NCBI GenBank assembly: GCA_005862225.1
Contig: SZXV01000002.1
Location: 806,001-870,000, forward strand
Direction of reading: 5' to 3'
DNA length: 64,000 nucleotides
Source: Chlorobium sp.
Lineage (GTDB): Bacteria > Bacteroidota > Chlorobiia > Chlorobiales > Chlorobiaceae
Shown here piece after piece: positions 15,812-24,856 of the stretch. How positions within the stretch are numbered: the stretch's first letter is position 1; the number at the start of each line of letters is the position of its first letter. Below the pieces are notes generated by a model. That model had not been told where the DNA came from. It saw only the letters and a program-made list of their open reading frames with translations, and ran no database searches. The position numbers were made by a program, and so were the translations under genes.

Positions 15812-16288
15812 ATGTCAATTGCAATTTTACAAGAGGGGGTTCCAGCTCCCGCAATTTCAGCCAAAGACCAGGAAGGGAAGCCTGTAACACTCGAAGAGTA
15901 TCGTGGGAAAAAGGTTGTGCTCTATTTTTATCCGAAAGATGATACTCCCGGATGCACTACGGAAGCTTGTGCTTTTCGTGATAATTTCCCTAAATTTAAC
16001 ACAGTGGGGGTTGAGGTTCTTGGTGTCAGTGTTGATGATGAAAAAAAGCATAAGAAGTTTGCAGAGAAGTATAATCTGCCCTTCAGACTGATTTCCGACG
16101 CCGACAAAAGCATTGTTGAAGCTTATGGCGTCTGGGGGCAAAAGAAATTTATGGGTCGGGAGTATATGGGAACAAGTCGGGTGACCTATCTTATTGATGA
16201 GCAGGGCGTGATTGAAAAAGTATGGCCAAAAGTCAGCCCTGACAAACATGCGGAAGAGTTGCTTGACTATTTGCAGCAAAAAACCTGA
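15812..16288 (+). CDS. bcp: Thioredoxin-dependent peroxiredoxin (Bcp/PrxQ)
   Basis: 158 residues, full length. The peroxidatic site is YPKDDTPGCTTEACAFRD, with the peroxidatic Cys in PGCTTE and the resolving Cys five residues on in EAC, as in PrxQ. It reduces H2O2 and alkyl hydroperoxides in the cytoplasm using thioredoxin. The start at 15812 is supported by the conserved N-terminus EGVPAPAISAKDQEGKPV. The YqgE gene follows after 9 bases, so co-transcription is likely. Confidence 0.93.
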   Translation: MSIAILQEGVPAPAISAKDQEGKPVTLEEYRGKKVVLYFYPKDDTPGCTTEACAFRDNFPKFNTVGVEVLGVSVDDEKKHKKFAEKYNLPFRLISDADKSIVEAYGVWGQKKFMGREYMGTSRVTYLIDEQGVIEKVWPKVSPDKHAEELLDYLQQKT

Positions 16289-16297
16289 GAGAAAAGA

Positions 16298-16861
16298 ATG
16301 GTAAACGAATTTAGAAAACTTAAAGCCGGAAAACTTCTGCTTGCTTCAGCAAACATGCTTGAATCTCATTTTAAGCGGACGGTATTGATTATGTGTGAAC
16401 ATAACGATCGCGGTTCTTTGGGTTTTATTCTGAATCGCCCGATGGAATTCAAGGTTTGTGAAGCTCTGGCCGGCTTTGAAGAGGTTGAAGAAGTGCTTCA
16501 TAAAGGTGGGCCTGTGCAGGCGGATACGGTGCATTTTCTGCATTCCAGAGGCGATCTTATCGAAGATTCTCAAGAGATTCTTCCTGGTGTATTCTGGGGA
16601 GGAGACAAGGATGAGTTGAGCTTTCTGCTCAATACCGGTGTTATGCAGCCGTCACAAATCCGTTTTTTCCTTGGTTATGCCGGCTGGAGCGCCGGGCAGC
16701 TTGAAGCCGAGTTTGAGGAAGGAGCATGGTACACGGCTGAAGCGTCGAGCAATATTGTTTTTGGCGATGCTTACGAGAGGATGTGGAGTCGCTCGGTTCG
16801 TTCAAAAGGAGGAGAGTACCAGCTTGTTGCCAACGCTCCCGAATTGCCGGGGTTGAACTGA
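16298..16861 (+). CDS. YqgE/AlgH family protein
   Basis: 187 residues, the usual length. Family hallmarks are KAGKLLLASANMLESHFKRTVLIMCEHNDRGSLGFILNRPM near the N-terminus, GGPVQADTVHFLH in the middle, and FFLGYAGWSAGQLEAEFEEGAW towards the end. The family is widespread and cytoplasmic, and its molecular function is not settled. The AlgH name comes from a proposed regulatory link to alginate in Pseudomonas. It is the second gene after bcp. Confidence 0.9.
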   Translation: MVNEFRKLKAGKLLLASANMLESHFKRTVLIMCEHNDRGSLGFILNRPMEFKVCEALAGFEEVEEVLHKGGPVQADTVHFLHSRGDLIEDSQEILPGVFWGGDKDELSFLLNTGVMQPSQIRFFLGYAGWSAGQLEAEFEEGAWYTAEASSNIVFGDAYERMWSRSVRSKGGEYQLVANAPELPGLN

Positions 16862-16929
16862 TCGTGTTTTGAGGGTAAGAGTGGCACTTGGATGCGTCTC
16901 TCATGAGGTGAAACATCAATTAAGAAAAG

Positions 16930-16955
16930 GTCCCGCAGGGGCCAAATATTGGTAG
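16930..16955 (+). repeat. Dispersed 26-base element, copy 1
   Basis: A GTCCCG-AGGGGC-TTGGTAG motif that recurs at 35040-35065 with 4 mismatches. Both copies lie in intergenic DNA. The rest of the 16862-17046 gap shows no gene. Confidence 0.4.
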
Positions 16956-17046
16956 AACAGGACGTAAAGGTGGCTTGACCAATGAATCTTGTTGCTCAAG
17001 TTGCGCAATAAATGATCTGAGTTTTCCGGATATAGGGGAATAATTG

Positions 17047-17075
17047 TTGATCTATTTCCTGAAAAAGTATATATA
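17047..17075 (+). promoter_or_regulatory. Probable tmRNA promoter
   Basis: TTGATC (17047-17052) and TATATA (17070-17075) are separated by 17 bases and lie about 23 bases upstream of the mature tmRNA 5' end. That fits a sigma-70 promoter with a short leader removed by RNase P. Confidence 0.4.
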
Positions 17076-17097
17076 GAAAATCGTTCTTTGATACTCT

Positions 17098-17497
17098 GGG
17101 GATGACAGGCTTTCGACAGGGTAGATGTGAGATGGAGTTGCACTCCGAGTTTCAGCATGGATGGACTCGTAAAAGAAGTCTATGCAACATTATATGCAGA
17201 CGATTATTCGTATGCAATGGCTGCCTGATTAGCACAAGTTAATTAATCAGCCATCGTTCGGTGGGGGAGGCGCTTACTCTGAAGCCACCGAATGGCATAA
17301 CCAGCGCTTGAGCTTCGGTTCGCGCAAGTAAGCCCCGACTGTTTTTGCCCGAAAAGGCAGGCGGGTGAAACAAAGAGGGATAGTGAACCAAACTTTACAG
17401 GTGTAGCACTGGTTCATGAAACAACGAACACCTGAGATGAGTGTGGTAGCTTTATTGAGCAATGTTCTGGACGCGGGTTCGACTCCCGCCATCTCCA
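17098..17497 (+). ncRNA. ssrA: tmRNA
   Basis: The RNA begins GGGGATGACAGGCTTTCGAC, the classic tmRNA 5' end, and closes with the T-arm GGTTCGACTCCCGCC and CATCTCC. The 7-base acceptor GGGGATG/CATCTCC pairs, with one G-U. The CCA is not encoded. The tag frame within 17180-17230 reads ATLYADDYSYAMAA and then TGA. The ADDYSYAMAA ending agrees with the Chlorobium-type tag from memory. It rescues ribosomes stalled on broken mRNA and tags the product for proteolysis. Its length of 400 bases is normal for the one-piece form. Confidence 0.95.
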
Positions 17498-17501
17498 CAT
17501 A

Positions 17502-17527
17502 AGGCCCGTTCGAAAGGATGGGCTTTT
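17502..17527 (+). terminator. Terminator of tmRNA
   Basis: A GCCC...GGGC stem-loop is followed by a run of six T, starting five bases after the tmRNA 3' end. Confidence 0.75.
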
Positions 17528-17688
17528 TTGTTTGTCTGAACCCGGTTTTGCTTTAATGCCGCAGGCATGCGATAGTGGTAGAAATCCCCCATAATTTCAG
17601 CGGCTTACCTTCCCCTTCATTTTCTTTTTCCCTGAGCATCAGCTATGTTGTATTTTATTTGAATATTTTGAAGTAACGCAACTGATGC

Positions 17689-20064
17689 ATGAACAAAAAG
17701 CAGCTCACCGAACGCGACATCTGCACCAAATACATCACCCCCGCCCTTGAACGGGCAGGTTGGGATATTTCTACCCAGATTCGCGAAGAGTTTCCGCTGA
17801 CAAAGGGGCGCATTATTGTTCGTGGCAAGCTGCATACCCGTGCTCAGCACAAGCGGGTTGATTATGTACTTTTCTTCAAACCCAATATTCCTATTGCCGT
17901 CATCGAGGCCAAAGAGAACAACCACTCTCTTGGCGATGGGATGCAGCAGGCTCTTGGTTATGCCGAAATGCTTCAGGTGCCCTTTGTCTTCAGCTCCAAT
18001 GGTGACGGATTCCTCTTTCACAACAAGACCGCCACTGACGGCATCATTGAGCGCGAGCTCTCTCTGGAAGAGTTTCCCACAGCCGAAGATCTCTGGCAAA
18101 GCTGGTTGGTGCATCGGGGAGTAACCGGACAGCAGGAGAAGCTGATCACGCAGGACTACTACAGCGACGGGAGCAACAAGAGCCCTCGTTACTATCAGTT
18201 TCTGGCCATCAACAAAACCATTGAGGCCATTGCGCAGGGCCAGAAGCGCATTTTGCTGGTGATGGCCACCGGAACCGGCAAAACCTTTACCGCATTTCAG
18301 ATTATCTGGCGCCTCTGGAAGTCAAAGGCAAAAAAACGAATCCTCTTTCTTGCTGATCGCAACATTCTGGTTGACCAGACCATCACCAACGATTTCAAGC
18401 CATTTGGTTCGGCCATGACCAAGATCAAAAAGCGGCAGGTCAACAAGTCGTTCGAGATCTACCTTTCCCTCTATCAGGCTGTTACCGGTACGGAAGAGGA
18501 GCAGAACATCTATCGGCAGTTCACCCCTGATTTTTTTGATTTGATTGTGGTGGATGAGTGCCACCGGGGCAGCGCCGCCGATGATTCAGCCTGGCGGCAG
18601 ATTCTTGAATATTTTGCCTCCGCAACACAGATAGGACTTACCGCCACACCCAGAGAGACGAAAGAGATTTCCAACAGCGATTACTTTGGCAAGCCGATCT
18701 ACACCTACTCACTCCGAAAAGGTATTGACGATGGGTTTCTGGCTCCGTACAAGGTGGTGCGAATTGATCTTGATAAAGATATGCAGGGGTGGCGGCCTGA
18801 TAAAGGGATGCTCGACAAACTTGGCAATGAAATAGAAGATCGCATCTACAACCAGAAGGATTTCGACAAAACTATGGTTCTGGAACAGCGAACCCTCCTT
18901 GTTGCAAAGAAAATCAGCGAATTTCTCCGCCAGACCAACTGCTTCGATAAAACCATCGTCTTCTGCGAAAACATTGATCATGCCGAGCGGATGCGGCAGG
19001 CACTGGTCAACGAAAACAGCGATCTGGTTGCAAAGAGTGCCCGTTATGTCGTCCGCATTACCGGCGACAGTGAAGAGGGCAAGGCTGAGCTTGATGACTT
19101 TATTTTTCCAGACTCGCCCTATCCGGTGATTGCCGTAACCTCCAAATTGATGTCAACCGGTGTCGATGCCCAGACCTGCAAGCTCATTGTGCTCGATCAG
19201 ACCATTCTGTCGATGACGGAGTTCAAGCAGCGCATCGGTCGCGGCACCCGCATCAACGAAGAGTATGGCAAATACTATTTCACCATCATGGACTTCAAAA
19301 AAGCTACCGAGCTGTTCGCCGATCCGGATTTTGACGGTGATCCCGTGCAGATTTACACTCCGCAGAACCCTGATGACTCTCCGGTTCCGCCGGATATGCC
19401 TGGCGATGAAGATTATGGAGAGGAGACACTCTATCCTGAATCTGGCGAAGAAGGCGGTGACTGGCAGCATGTCGCCAATAGCGATGATAATGAAGGTCCA
19501 CGAATCCGCCGTTATGTGGTCGATAGTGTGGAGGTGAAGGTTGTTGCCGAACGGGTACAATACTTTGATGCTGAAGGCAAGCTGATTACTGAATCGCTCA
19601 AAGACTATACCCGAAAAGCATTGTCGAAGGAGTTCGCTTCACTTGAAGAGTTTCTCATTCGATGGAACGGCGCAGAGAAGAAGCAGGTAATCATTGAAGA
19701 GCTGTCGCGGGAGGGAGTCTTTTTTGATGCACTCTCCGAAGAGATCAGCCTCGACCTCGACCCGTTTGACCTCATCTGCCACATCGCCTGGGACAAGCCT
19801 CCGCTTACCCGCAGGGAGAGGGCGGAGCAGGTCAAAAAACGCAACTACTTTACCCGCTACGGCGAGCAGGCGCGGCGAGTGCTGGAGGCCCTTCTCGACA
19901 AGTATGCCGACGAAGGCATTGTGCATATTGAAGCGCCGCAGATACTCTCTATTGCTCCTTTTACCGGATTTGGAACACCGGTCGAGATCATTCGTCTTTT
20001 CAATGGTTTTGAGAGCTACCAGCAAGCCATGCACGAACTCGAACAAGCGCTCTACAGCGCATAA
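17689..20064 (+). CDS. hsdR: Type I restriction enzyme, R subunit
   Basis: 791 residues. The N-terminal PD-(D/E)xK nuclease reads RVDYVLFF....[10 protein letters not shown] (about residues 57-76). The SF2 motor follows with [12 protein letters not shown] (Walker A, about 192-203), VVDECHRG (DEAH-like box, about 287), LTATPRE and, further on, QRIGRGTRI (motif VI). It translocates DNA and cuts it away from the recognition site. At about 800 residues it fits the shorter EcoEI-like group. It is the first gene of an R-M-S operon; the M gene follows after 12 bases. The tmRNA gene upstream is a common integration neighbourhood, but I found no attachment repeats. Confidence 0.93.
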   Translation: MNKKQLTERDICTKYITPALERAGWDISTQIREEFPLTKGRIIVRGKLHTRAQHKRVDYVLFFKPNIPIAVIEAKENNHSLGDGMQQALGYAEMLQVPFVFSSNGDGFLFHNKTATDGIIERELSLEEFPTAEDLWQSWLVHRGVTGQQEKLITQDYYSDGSNKSPRYYQFLAINKTIEAIAQGQKRILLVMATGTGKTFTAFQIIWRLWKSKAKKRILFLADRNILVDQTITNDFKPFGSAMTKIKKRQVNKSFEIYLSLYQAVTGTEEEQNIYRQFTPDFFDLIVVDECHRGSAADDSAWRQILEYFASATQIGLTATPRETKEISNSDYFGKPIYTYSLRKGIDDGFLAPYKVVRIDLDKDMQGWRPDKGMLDKLGNEIEDRIYNQKDFDKTMVLEQRTLLVAKKISEFLRQTNCFDKTIVFCENIDHAERMRQALVNENSDLVAKSARYVVRITGDSEEGKAELDDFIFPDSPYPVIAVTSKLMSTGVDAQTCKLIVLDQTILSMTEFKQRIGRGTRINEEYGKYYFTIMDFKKATELFADPDFDGDPVQIYTPQNPDDSPVPPDMPGDEDYGEETLYPESGEEGGDWQHVANSDDNEGPRIRRYVVDSVEVKVVAERVQYFDAEGKLITESLKDYTRKALSKEFASLEEFLIRWNGAEKKQVIIEELSREGVFFDALSEEISLDLDPFDLICHIAWDKPPLTRRERAEQVKKRNYFTRYGEQARRVLEALLDKYADEGIVHIEAPQILSIAPFTGFGTPVEIIRLFNGFESYQQAMHELEQALYSA

Positions 20065-20076
20065 TAAAAAAGTACT

Positions 20077-21540
20077 ATGCCGATTGGAACCCTGATCAAA
20101 ACCATACAGGATATCATGCGCAAGGATGTCGGCGTTGATGGCGATGCCCAGCGCATCAGCCAGATTGTCTGGCTCCTTTTTCTGAAAATATTCAACGATC
20201 GTGAGGAGGAGTGGCAGCTTACCATTCCCGATTATAAAACCCCGCTTCAGAGCCGGTATCGCTGGCAGAGTTGGGCAAAAGATCCCGAAGGAATAACGGG
20301 AGAAGAGCTGATCGATTTTGTCAATAATGAGCTTTTTCCCTCACTCAAGAGGTTGGCTTACGTTGCAGGGGTTTCCCCACACGGCAGGGTGATCGGTTCG
20401 GTCTTTGAGGATGCCTACAACTACATGAAGTCCGGCACCCTGCTCCGGCAGGTGATCAATACCATTGAAGAGGAGGTCGATTTCAACTCCTCCAGCGACC
20501 GCCACCTCTTCAACGACATCTACGAAAAGATTCTTGCTGACTTGCAGTCTGCCGGTAATGCTGGCGAATACTACACTCCTCGTGCTGTTACCCAATTTAT
20601 GGTGGAGATGCTCAACCCCCAACTTGGTGAATCGGTGCTCGACCCCGCTTGCGGCACCGGTGGCTTCCTCACCAACACCATTGAGCACCTCAAAGGGCAG
20701 GTGCACAATGCCGATGATCTGAAGAGTTTGCAGGAGAGCATTCACGGAGTGGAAAAGAAGCCCCTGCCGCACATGCTCGCCCTGACCAACATGATGCTGC
20801 ACGGTATTGACGTGCCCTCCAACATCATGCACGACAACACCCTCAGTCGTCCGCTCAAGGACTACGGCCCGAAAGAGCGTGTCGATATTATTGTCACCAA
20901 TCCGCCTTTCGGGGGAATGGAAGAGGATGGTATTGAAAACAACTTCCCCAAAAAGTACCAGACCCGCGAAACTGCCGATCTCTTTATGGCGATGATCATG
21001 CACCGGCTCAAGCAGAACACTGGTCGAGCTGCTGTGGTGCTGCCCGACGGTTTTCTTTTTGGAGAGGGAGTCAAAACCAACCTGAAGCGGGAGCTGCTTG
21101 AAGAGTTCAACCTGCACACCATCGTCCGATTGCCGAAAGGTGTTTTCAGCCCTTACACCAGCATCTCAACCAACATCCTCTTTTTTGAAAAGGGCGGCCC
21201 GACAAAAGAGGTCTGGTTCTTTGAACACCCCTATCCGGAGGGCTACAAAGCCTACTCCCGCACCAGACCGCTGACCATTCAGGAGTTTGACCGCGAAAAA
21301 GCGTGGTGGGGTGGTGCGGAGCGCAAAGGGCGCAAGGCTGACGAATGTGCATGGAAGGTTACTGTTGAGGATATTGCCGCTCGCAACTACAACCTCGACT
21401 GCAAAAATCCGCATGAAGTGGAGGTGAATCATCGCGACCCTGAAGAGCTGATGGAGGAGTACCAGGAGATTGTGAAGAAACTCGAAGCCGCTCAAGCGGC
21501 CCTGAAGCAGGAACTGATGCAGGCATTGGGAGGGAACTGA
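20077..21540 (+). CDS. hsdM: Type I DNA methyltransferase, M subunit
   Basis: 487 residues. The SAM-binding motif is VLDPACGTGGFL (about residue 187), and the N6-adenine methylase catalytic motif is IVTNPPFGG (about 275). The N-terminal helical domain has the usual IVWLLFLKIFNDREEEW. The C-terminus carries a coiled-coil-like stretch (ELMEEYQEIVKKLEAAQAALKQELMQAL) that contacts the S subunit. It modifies host sites and is needed for restriction. The small gap before hsdS contains a possible 45-codon ORF. Confidence 0.94.
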   Translation: MPIGTLIKTIQDIMRKDVGVDGDAQRISQIVWLLFLKIFNDREEEWQLTIPDYKTPLQSRYRWQSWAKDPEGITGEELIDFVNNELFPSLKRLAYVAGVSPHGRVIGSVFEDAYNYMKSGTLLRQVINTIEEEVDFNSSSDRHLFNDIYEKILADLQSAGNAGEYYTPRAVTQFMVEMLNPQLGESVLDPACGTGGFLTNTIEHLKGQVHNADDLKSLQESIHGVEKKPLPHMLALTNMMLHGIDVPSNIMHDNTLSRPLKDYGPKERVDIIVTNPPFGGMEEDGIENNFPKKYQTRETADLFMAMIMHRLKQNTGRAAVVLPDGFLFGEGVKTNLKRELLEEFNLHTIVRLPKGVFSPYTSISTNILFFEKGGPTKEVWFFEHPYPEGYKAYSRTRPLTIQEFDREKAWWGGAERKGRKADECAWKVTVEDIAARNYNLDCKNPHEVEVNHRDPEELMEEYQEIVKKLEAAQAALKQELMQALGGN

Positions 21541-21543
21541 AGG

Positions 21544-21681
21544 ATGGAAACTAACTGCGTTGAAACAAGAGCCATGAGGAGCCAGTCAAAGGCTCACTCC
21601 GTCACTCAGTGGATAAAACCGTTATGGGGGACTGTGGGAGAAACTGTGGGGAAGACTGTGGTGAAGGAAAGTCATGAATGA
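21544..21681 (+). CDS. Possible small protein between hsdM and hsdS
   Basis: A 45-codon ORF opens 3 bases after the hsdM stop. A strong GGGAGGGAA ribosome-binding site precedes its ATG, and the ORF overlaps the hsdS start by 8 bases. The end is repetitive (LWGTVGETVGKTVVKE). I do not recognise it. It may be a genuine small partner, a translational coupler for hsdS, or a leftover of a longer gene. Confidence 0.3.
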   Translation: METNCVETRAMRSQSKAHSVTQWIKPLWGTVGETVGKTVVKESHE

Positions 21682-23356
21682 AAACGTCAGGAGCAGGGCA
21701 CTGCTCGAACAGTATTTCGATATTGCCTTTGCTGTACCAGATGGCATCAAAAAACTGCGTGAGCTGATTTTAACCCTTGCCATGCAGGGCAAGCTCGTTC
21801 CGCAAGACCCGAACGATCAACCAGCAAGTGAACTGCTGAAAGAGATTGAGACAGAGAAAAGAAAGTTGGTTAAGGTTGGAAAAATCAGGGAACTGAAACC
21901 GCTGCAAGAGATCAATTCTGATGAAGTGCCTTGTGAGTTGCCTAACGGGTGGAGCTGGACTCGGCTGGGGGATGTGGTCGTTTCTATTATTGGCGGTGGT
22001 ACTCCGAGTAAAAACAATCCATCTTACTGGGGAGGAGATATTCCATGGGCAAGTGTCAAGGATCTAAATGTTGATATCTATCTTGAAAAAACCATTGATT
22101 CCATTACAAATGAAGGACTCGAAAATAGCAGTACCAATCTTATTCCTTCAGGAAGCATAATCGTTTGTACCAGAATGGGTCTGGGGAAAATTTGTATCAA
22201 TACTGTCGACATTGCTATTAACCAGGATTTAAAAGCTCTTACGGTTTCATCCAATGTTGATAAGATGTTTTTCTTTAAAAAGTATCAAAATTACGATATC
22301 AAAGGTCAAGGGGTTACAGTTAAAGGAATACGCCAAGATGAATTGTTGAGTTTATTTTTTCCTCTTCCTCCCCTTGCCGAACAGAAACGCATAGTCGCCA
22401 GAATTGACCAGCTCATGGCGCGTTGCGATGAACTGGAAAAGCTGCGATCTGAGTGTGAAGCGAAACGCCTGACCGTCCATATTTCTGCTCTGAACCGGCT
22501 GTTCGAAGCGCAGGGGAGCGACAGTTTTACCGATGCATGGCAGTTCATCAACCGCCACTTCAGTGAACTCTACGCAGTAAAAGCCAACGTGACCGAACTG
22601 CGCAAAGCCATCCTCCAGCTTGGTGTCATGGGCAAGCTGGTTCCGCAAGACCCAAACGATCAACCGGCCCGAGAATTGCTGAATGAGATCGAAGCAGAAA
22701 AACGGAGCTTGGTGAAGGAAGGGAAGATTAAGCCGCAAAAGCCTCTACCTGAGATCAAATCACAAGAACAGCCTTATGCACTGCCCGAAGGGTGGGTGTG
22801 GGTGCGGTTAGGTGAATTGGGTTTTACTCAGACAGGAACGACCCCGCCCAGCAAAGATCAAGAAAACTTTGGAAGCTATCTTCCGTTCATCGGACCAGGT
22901 AATCTCAAACATGGTAGCATTGATTACTCTGGTGACGGTATCTCTGAAATTGGTCTTTCTAAAAGTCGCCTTATTGAACAGAACTCAGTGCTAATGGTCT
23001 GTATAGGTGGAAGTATAGGCAAGCATGCTGTTAACAATAGAGATATTACTTGTAATCAACAGATAAATACTTTGACACCATATCAGCCTATTCAAGTAAA
23101 ATACATTTTTTATGCAATGGCATCAAAATCATTTCAAAATTTGGTTATTGTTCAAGCAGGAGGTTCTGCGACACCCATTATCAATAAGCAGAAGTGGTCT
23201 TCGATTCCAATTCCCATTCCACCTCTTCCTGAACAACATCGTATCGTTGCCAAAATTGACAAACTCATGGCTCTGCGTGACCAACTGGAACAGCAGATTG
23301 ATGCAACGGCTTGTAAACAATCCGTTCTGCTCAATGCTGTGATGTCCCGGATGTGA
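21674..23356 (+). CDS. hsdS: Type I specificity subunit, S
   Basis: 560 residues with two target-recognition domains, each flanked by conserved repeats. The first repeat pair is LAMQGKLVPQDPNDQPASELL and GVMGKLVPQDPNDQPARELL, near identical at residues 37 and 315. The second is PPLAEQKRIVARIDQLMARCDELE and PPLPEQHRIVAKIDKLMALRDQLE. TRD1 (about 85-230) and TRD2 (about 365-520) share little sequence, so a bipartite asymmetric site is expected. The site itself cannot be read from sequence. It follows hsdM in the same operon. Confidence 0.93.
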   Translation: MNENVRSRALLEQYFDIAFAVPDGIKKLRELILTLAMQGKLVPQDPNDQPASELLKEIETEKRKLVKVGKIRELKPLQEINSDEVPCELPNGWSWTRLGDVVVSIIGGGTPSKNNPSYWGGDIPWASVKDLNVDIYLEKTIDSITNEGLENSSTNLIPSGSIIVCTRMGLGKICINTVDIAINQDLKALTVSSNVDKMFFFKKYQNYDIKGQGVTVKGIRQDELLSLFFPLPPLAEQKRIVARIDQLMARCDELEKLRSECEAKRLTVHISALNRLFEAQGSDSFTDAWQFINRHFSELYAVKANVTELRKAILQLGVMGKLVPQDPNDQPARELLNEIEAEKRSLVKEGKIKPQKPLPEIKSQEQPYALPEGWVWVRLGELGFTQTGTTPPSKDQENFGSYLPFIGPGNLKHGSIDYSGDGISEIGLSKSRLIEQNSVLMVCIGGSIGKHAVNNRDITCNQQINTLTPYQPIQVKYIFYAMASKSFQNLVIVQAGGSATPIINKQKWSSIPIPIPPLPEQHRIVAKIDKLMALRDQLEQQIDATACKQSVLLNAVMSRM

Positions 23357-23506
23357 GAAATTGTTATGAGGTCACCATCATTGCAAAGGCGCCAGAAAAA
23401 AAGCTCAAGCAGGCTTTCTTTTTTTTTATCGGATTCTATTGAAAGTGTGAAAAAGATGTATATTTGCGAGTCTGGTTTGCTCAAGTTGTCTGGAGAATAA
23501 TGGAAA

Positions 23507-24400
23507 ATGACTCAAAAGATTATCCAGATACCAACGCTGAATGATACCCCGGAAGACTTTCAGCAACTTTTCGAGATGAGTAATCAGGTCAATGGTCTTT
23601 TTGAAGATGTTTGTTTCGATTTTTCTCATTGCTGGTTTCTGCGCTCCAACGCGGTAGCTTTTCTGGGTGGACTTGCCCGGCGTATCGAATCACTGGGGGG
23701 TTCGGTTTTTTTTGATTGGGACACTCTTCGAAGTAATTCCGTGAGGGCTAATCTTTGTCAGAATGGCTTTGCCGGAAATTTTGGTTACAATGCAAAAGCT
23801 TGGTCTGGCCATTCGATTCCATATCGGGAAGAAATGGAACCCGATATGAACGAAATTATGGATTATTTGACCTTCAGTTGGATTGGTAAATGGGTGAATG
23901 TCACCGACCGCTTGCGCGATGCCATCTCAGGCCGGATGTGGGAAATTTACAGCAACGCTTTTGAACATAGTGGCACGGAGGTTGGGGTGTTTACCTGTGG
24001 TCAGCATTTTTGGCATCGCAACGATTTGATTCTGACCGTTGTTGATTTTGGACTTGGTATTCCTGCGAAGGTGAAAGCATTTTTAAGCCAGTTCGTTGAT
24101 GAAGCTCGTGTTTCAAAACTTTCAGGTGCTGAATGTATGAAATGGGCTTTTGAACGGGGTAATACCACCAGTATGGGCGGAGTTGCCCGTGGTCTTGGTT
24201 TGGATCTGCTTAAGGAATTTGTTCGCGTCAATCAGGGGAAACTTGAAGTATATAGTAATGCTGGATATGCGATTATTGATAAAGAGGGTGAACGGTTTGA
24301 CAATTGCCCTATTTCTTTTCAGGGAACAGTTGTCCATATTACCCTTCGTTGCGATGAAAAGCTTTACCGATTTTACGATGAGACTGAAGAGTTGTTTTAA
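23507..24400 (+). CDS. STAS-like / GHKL ATPase fusion protein
   Basis: 297 residues. The N-terminal third (VCFDFSHCWFLRSNAVAFLGGLARRIESLGG) looks like a STAS-type fold. The C-terminal part is a GHKL ATPase: N box MWEIYSNAFEHS (about 145-156), G1 VVDFGLGIP (about 179-187) and G2 GGVARGLGLDLLKE (about 224-237). There is no histidine phosphorylation domain, so it resembles anti-sigma-factor kinases rather than sensor kinases. It lies 150 bases after hsdS. The next gene encodes a stand-alone STAS-like protein. Partner switching between the two is inference. Confidence 0.65.
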   Translation: MTQKIIQIPTLNDTPEDFQQLFEMSNQVNGLFEDVCFDFSHCWFLRSNAVAFLGGLARRIESLGGSVFFDWDTLRSNSVRANLCQNGFAGNFGYNAKAWSGHSIPYREEMEPDMNEIMDYLTFSWIGKWVNVTDRLRDAISGRMWEIYSNAFEHSGTEVGVFTCGQHFWHRNDLILTVVDFGLGIPAKVKAFLSQFVDEARVSKLSGAECMKWAFERGNTTSMGGVARGLGLDLLKEFVRVNQGKLEVYSNAGYAIIDKEGERFDNCPISFQGTVVHITLRCDEKLYRFYDETEELF

Positions 24401-24488
24401 ATCTCTATGGGTCATATTCCCCGCCTCTTGAGGCGTAACGTATTATAGAGTTGTCTTCAAAATACCCCGCTGCTTGCGGCGGGGTTCT
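24400..24488 (+). repeat. Palindromic dispersed element, copy 1
   Basis: Starts at the last base of the ATPase stop and ends before the STAS-like gene. It contains two hairpins: CCGCCTC-TTGAGGCG, and ACCCCGC-TGCTT-GCGGCGGGGT followed by TTCTTT. About 75 bases recur at 31403-31478 with few changes. The second hairpin may also terminate transcription. Confidence 0.75.
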
Positions 24489-24505
24489 TTATTGAGAGGA
24501 GAGTC

Positions 24506-24856
24506 ATGAAGCTATCTATAAAAGAGTGGGTTGGCCCGCGCTGCATCATCAAGGAAGATGGACAGAAGATTTATGAAGTAATTCACGGATTGTTAAAAAG
24601 CGGTCAGACTATTTCGCTTGATTTTAATGGGGTAAGCCAGTTTGCGTCACCGTTTTTCAATTTTGCGATAGGCCAATTACTTAACGATATATCTGAAGAT
24701 GAGTTGCGACGGCTACTGATCATTGAAAATCTCAATGAATCAGGGAGCCTGGTTGTTGATCGGGTCATCGAAAATGCCGCACAGTATCACGGTGACAAGG
24801 ATTACCAGAAAATAGTTGATGACATTCTGGAGCAACAGGCCAGAGAATCAGATTGA
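24506..24856 (+). CDS. STAS-like domain protein (DUF4325 type)
   Basis: 116 residues. The pattern GQTISLDFNGVSQFASPFFNFAIGQLLNDI (about 37-66) is the core of DUF4325/STAS-like proteins, which often pair with GHKL ATPases. No membrane segment is present. A ribosome-binding site, GAGAGGAGAG, precedes the ATG. Its stop overlaps the PIN gene start (TGATG), so these two are translationally coupled. By analogy with SpoIIAA/SpoIIAB the protein may be a phosphorylation-switched partner of the upstream ATPase. The conserved target Ser is not certain; a Ser sits in GVSQFASPFF. Confidence 0.65.
   Translation: MKLSIKEWVGPRCIIKEDGQKIYEVIHGLLKSGQTISLDFNGVSQFASPFFNFAIGQLLNDISEDELRRLLIIENLNESGSLVVDRVIENAAQYHGDKDYQKIVDDILEQQARESD

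Noticed and set aside
17274-17498. Minus-strand 74-codon frame starting MEMAGVEPASRT
   Set aside because: It lies antisense to the 3' half of tmRNA. This is a familiar false ORF created by the T-arm and acceptor.
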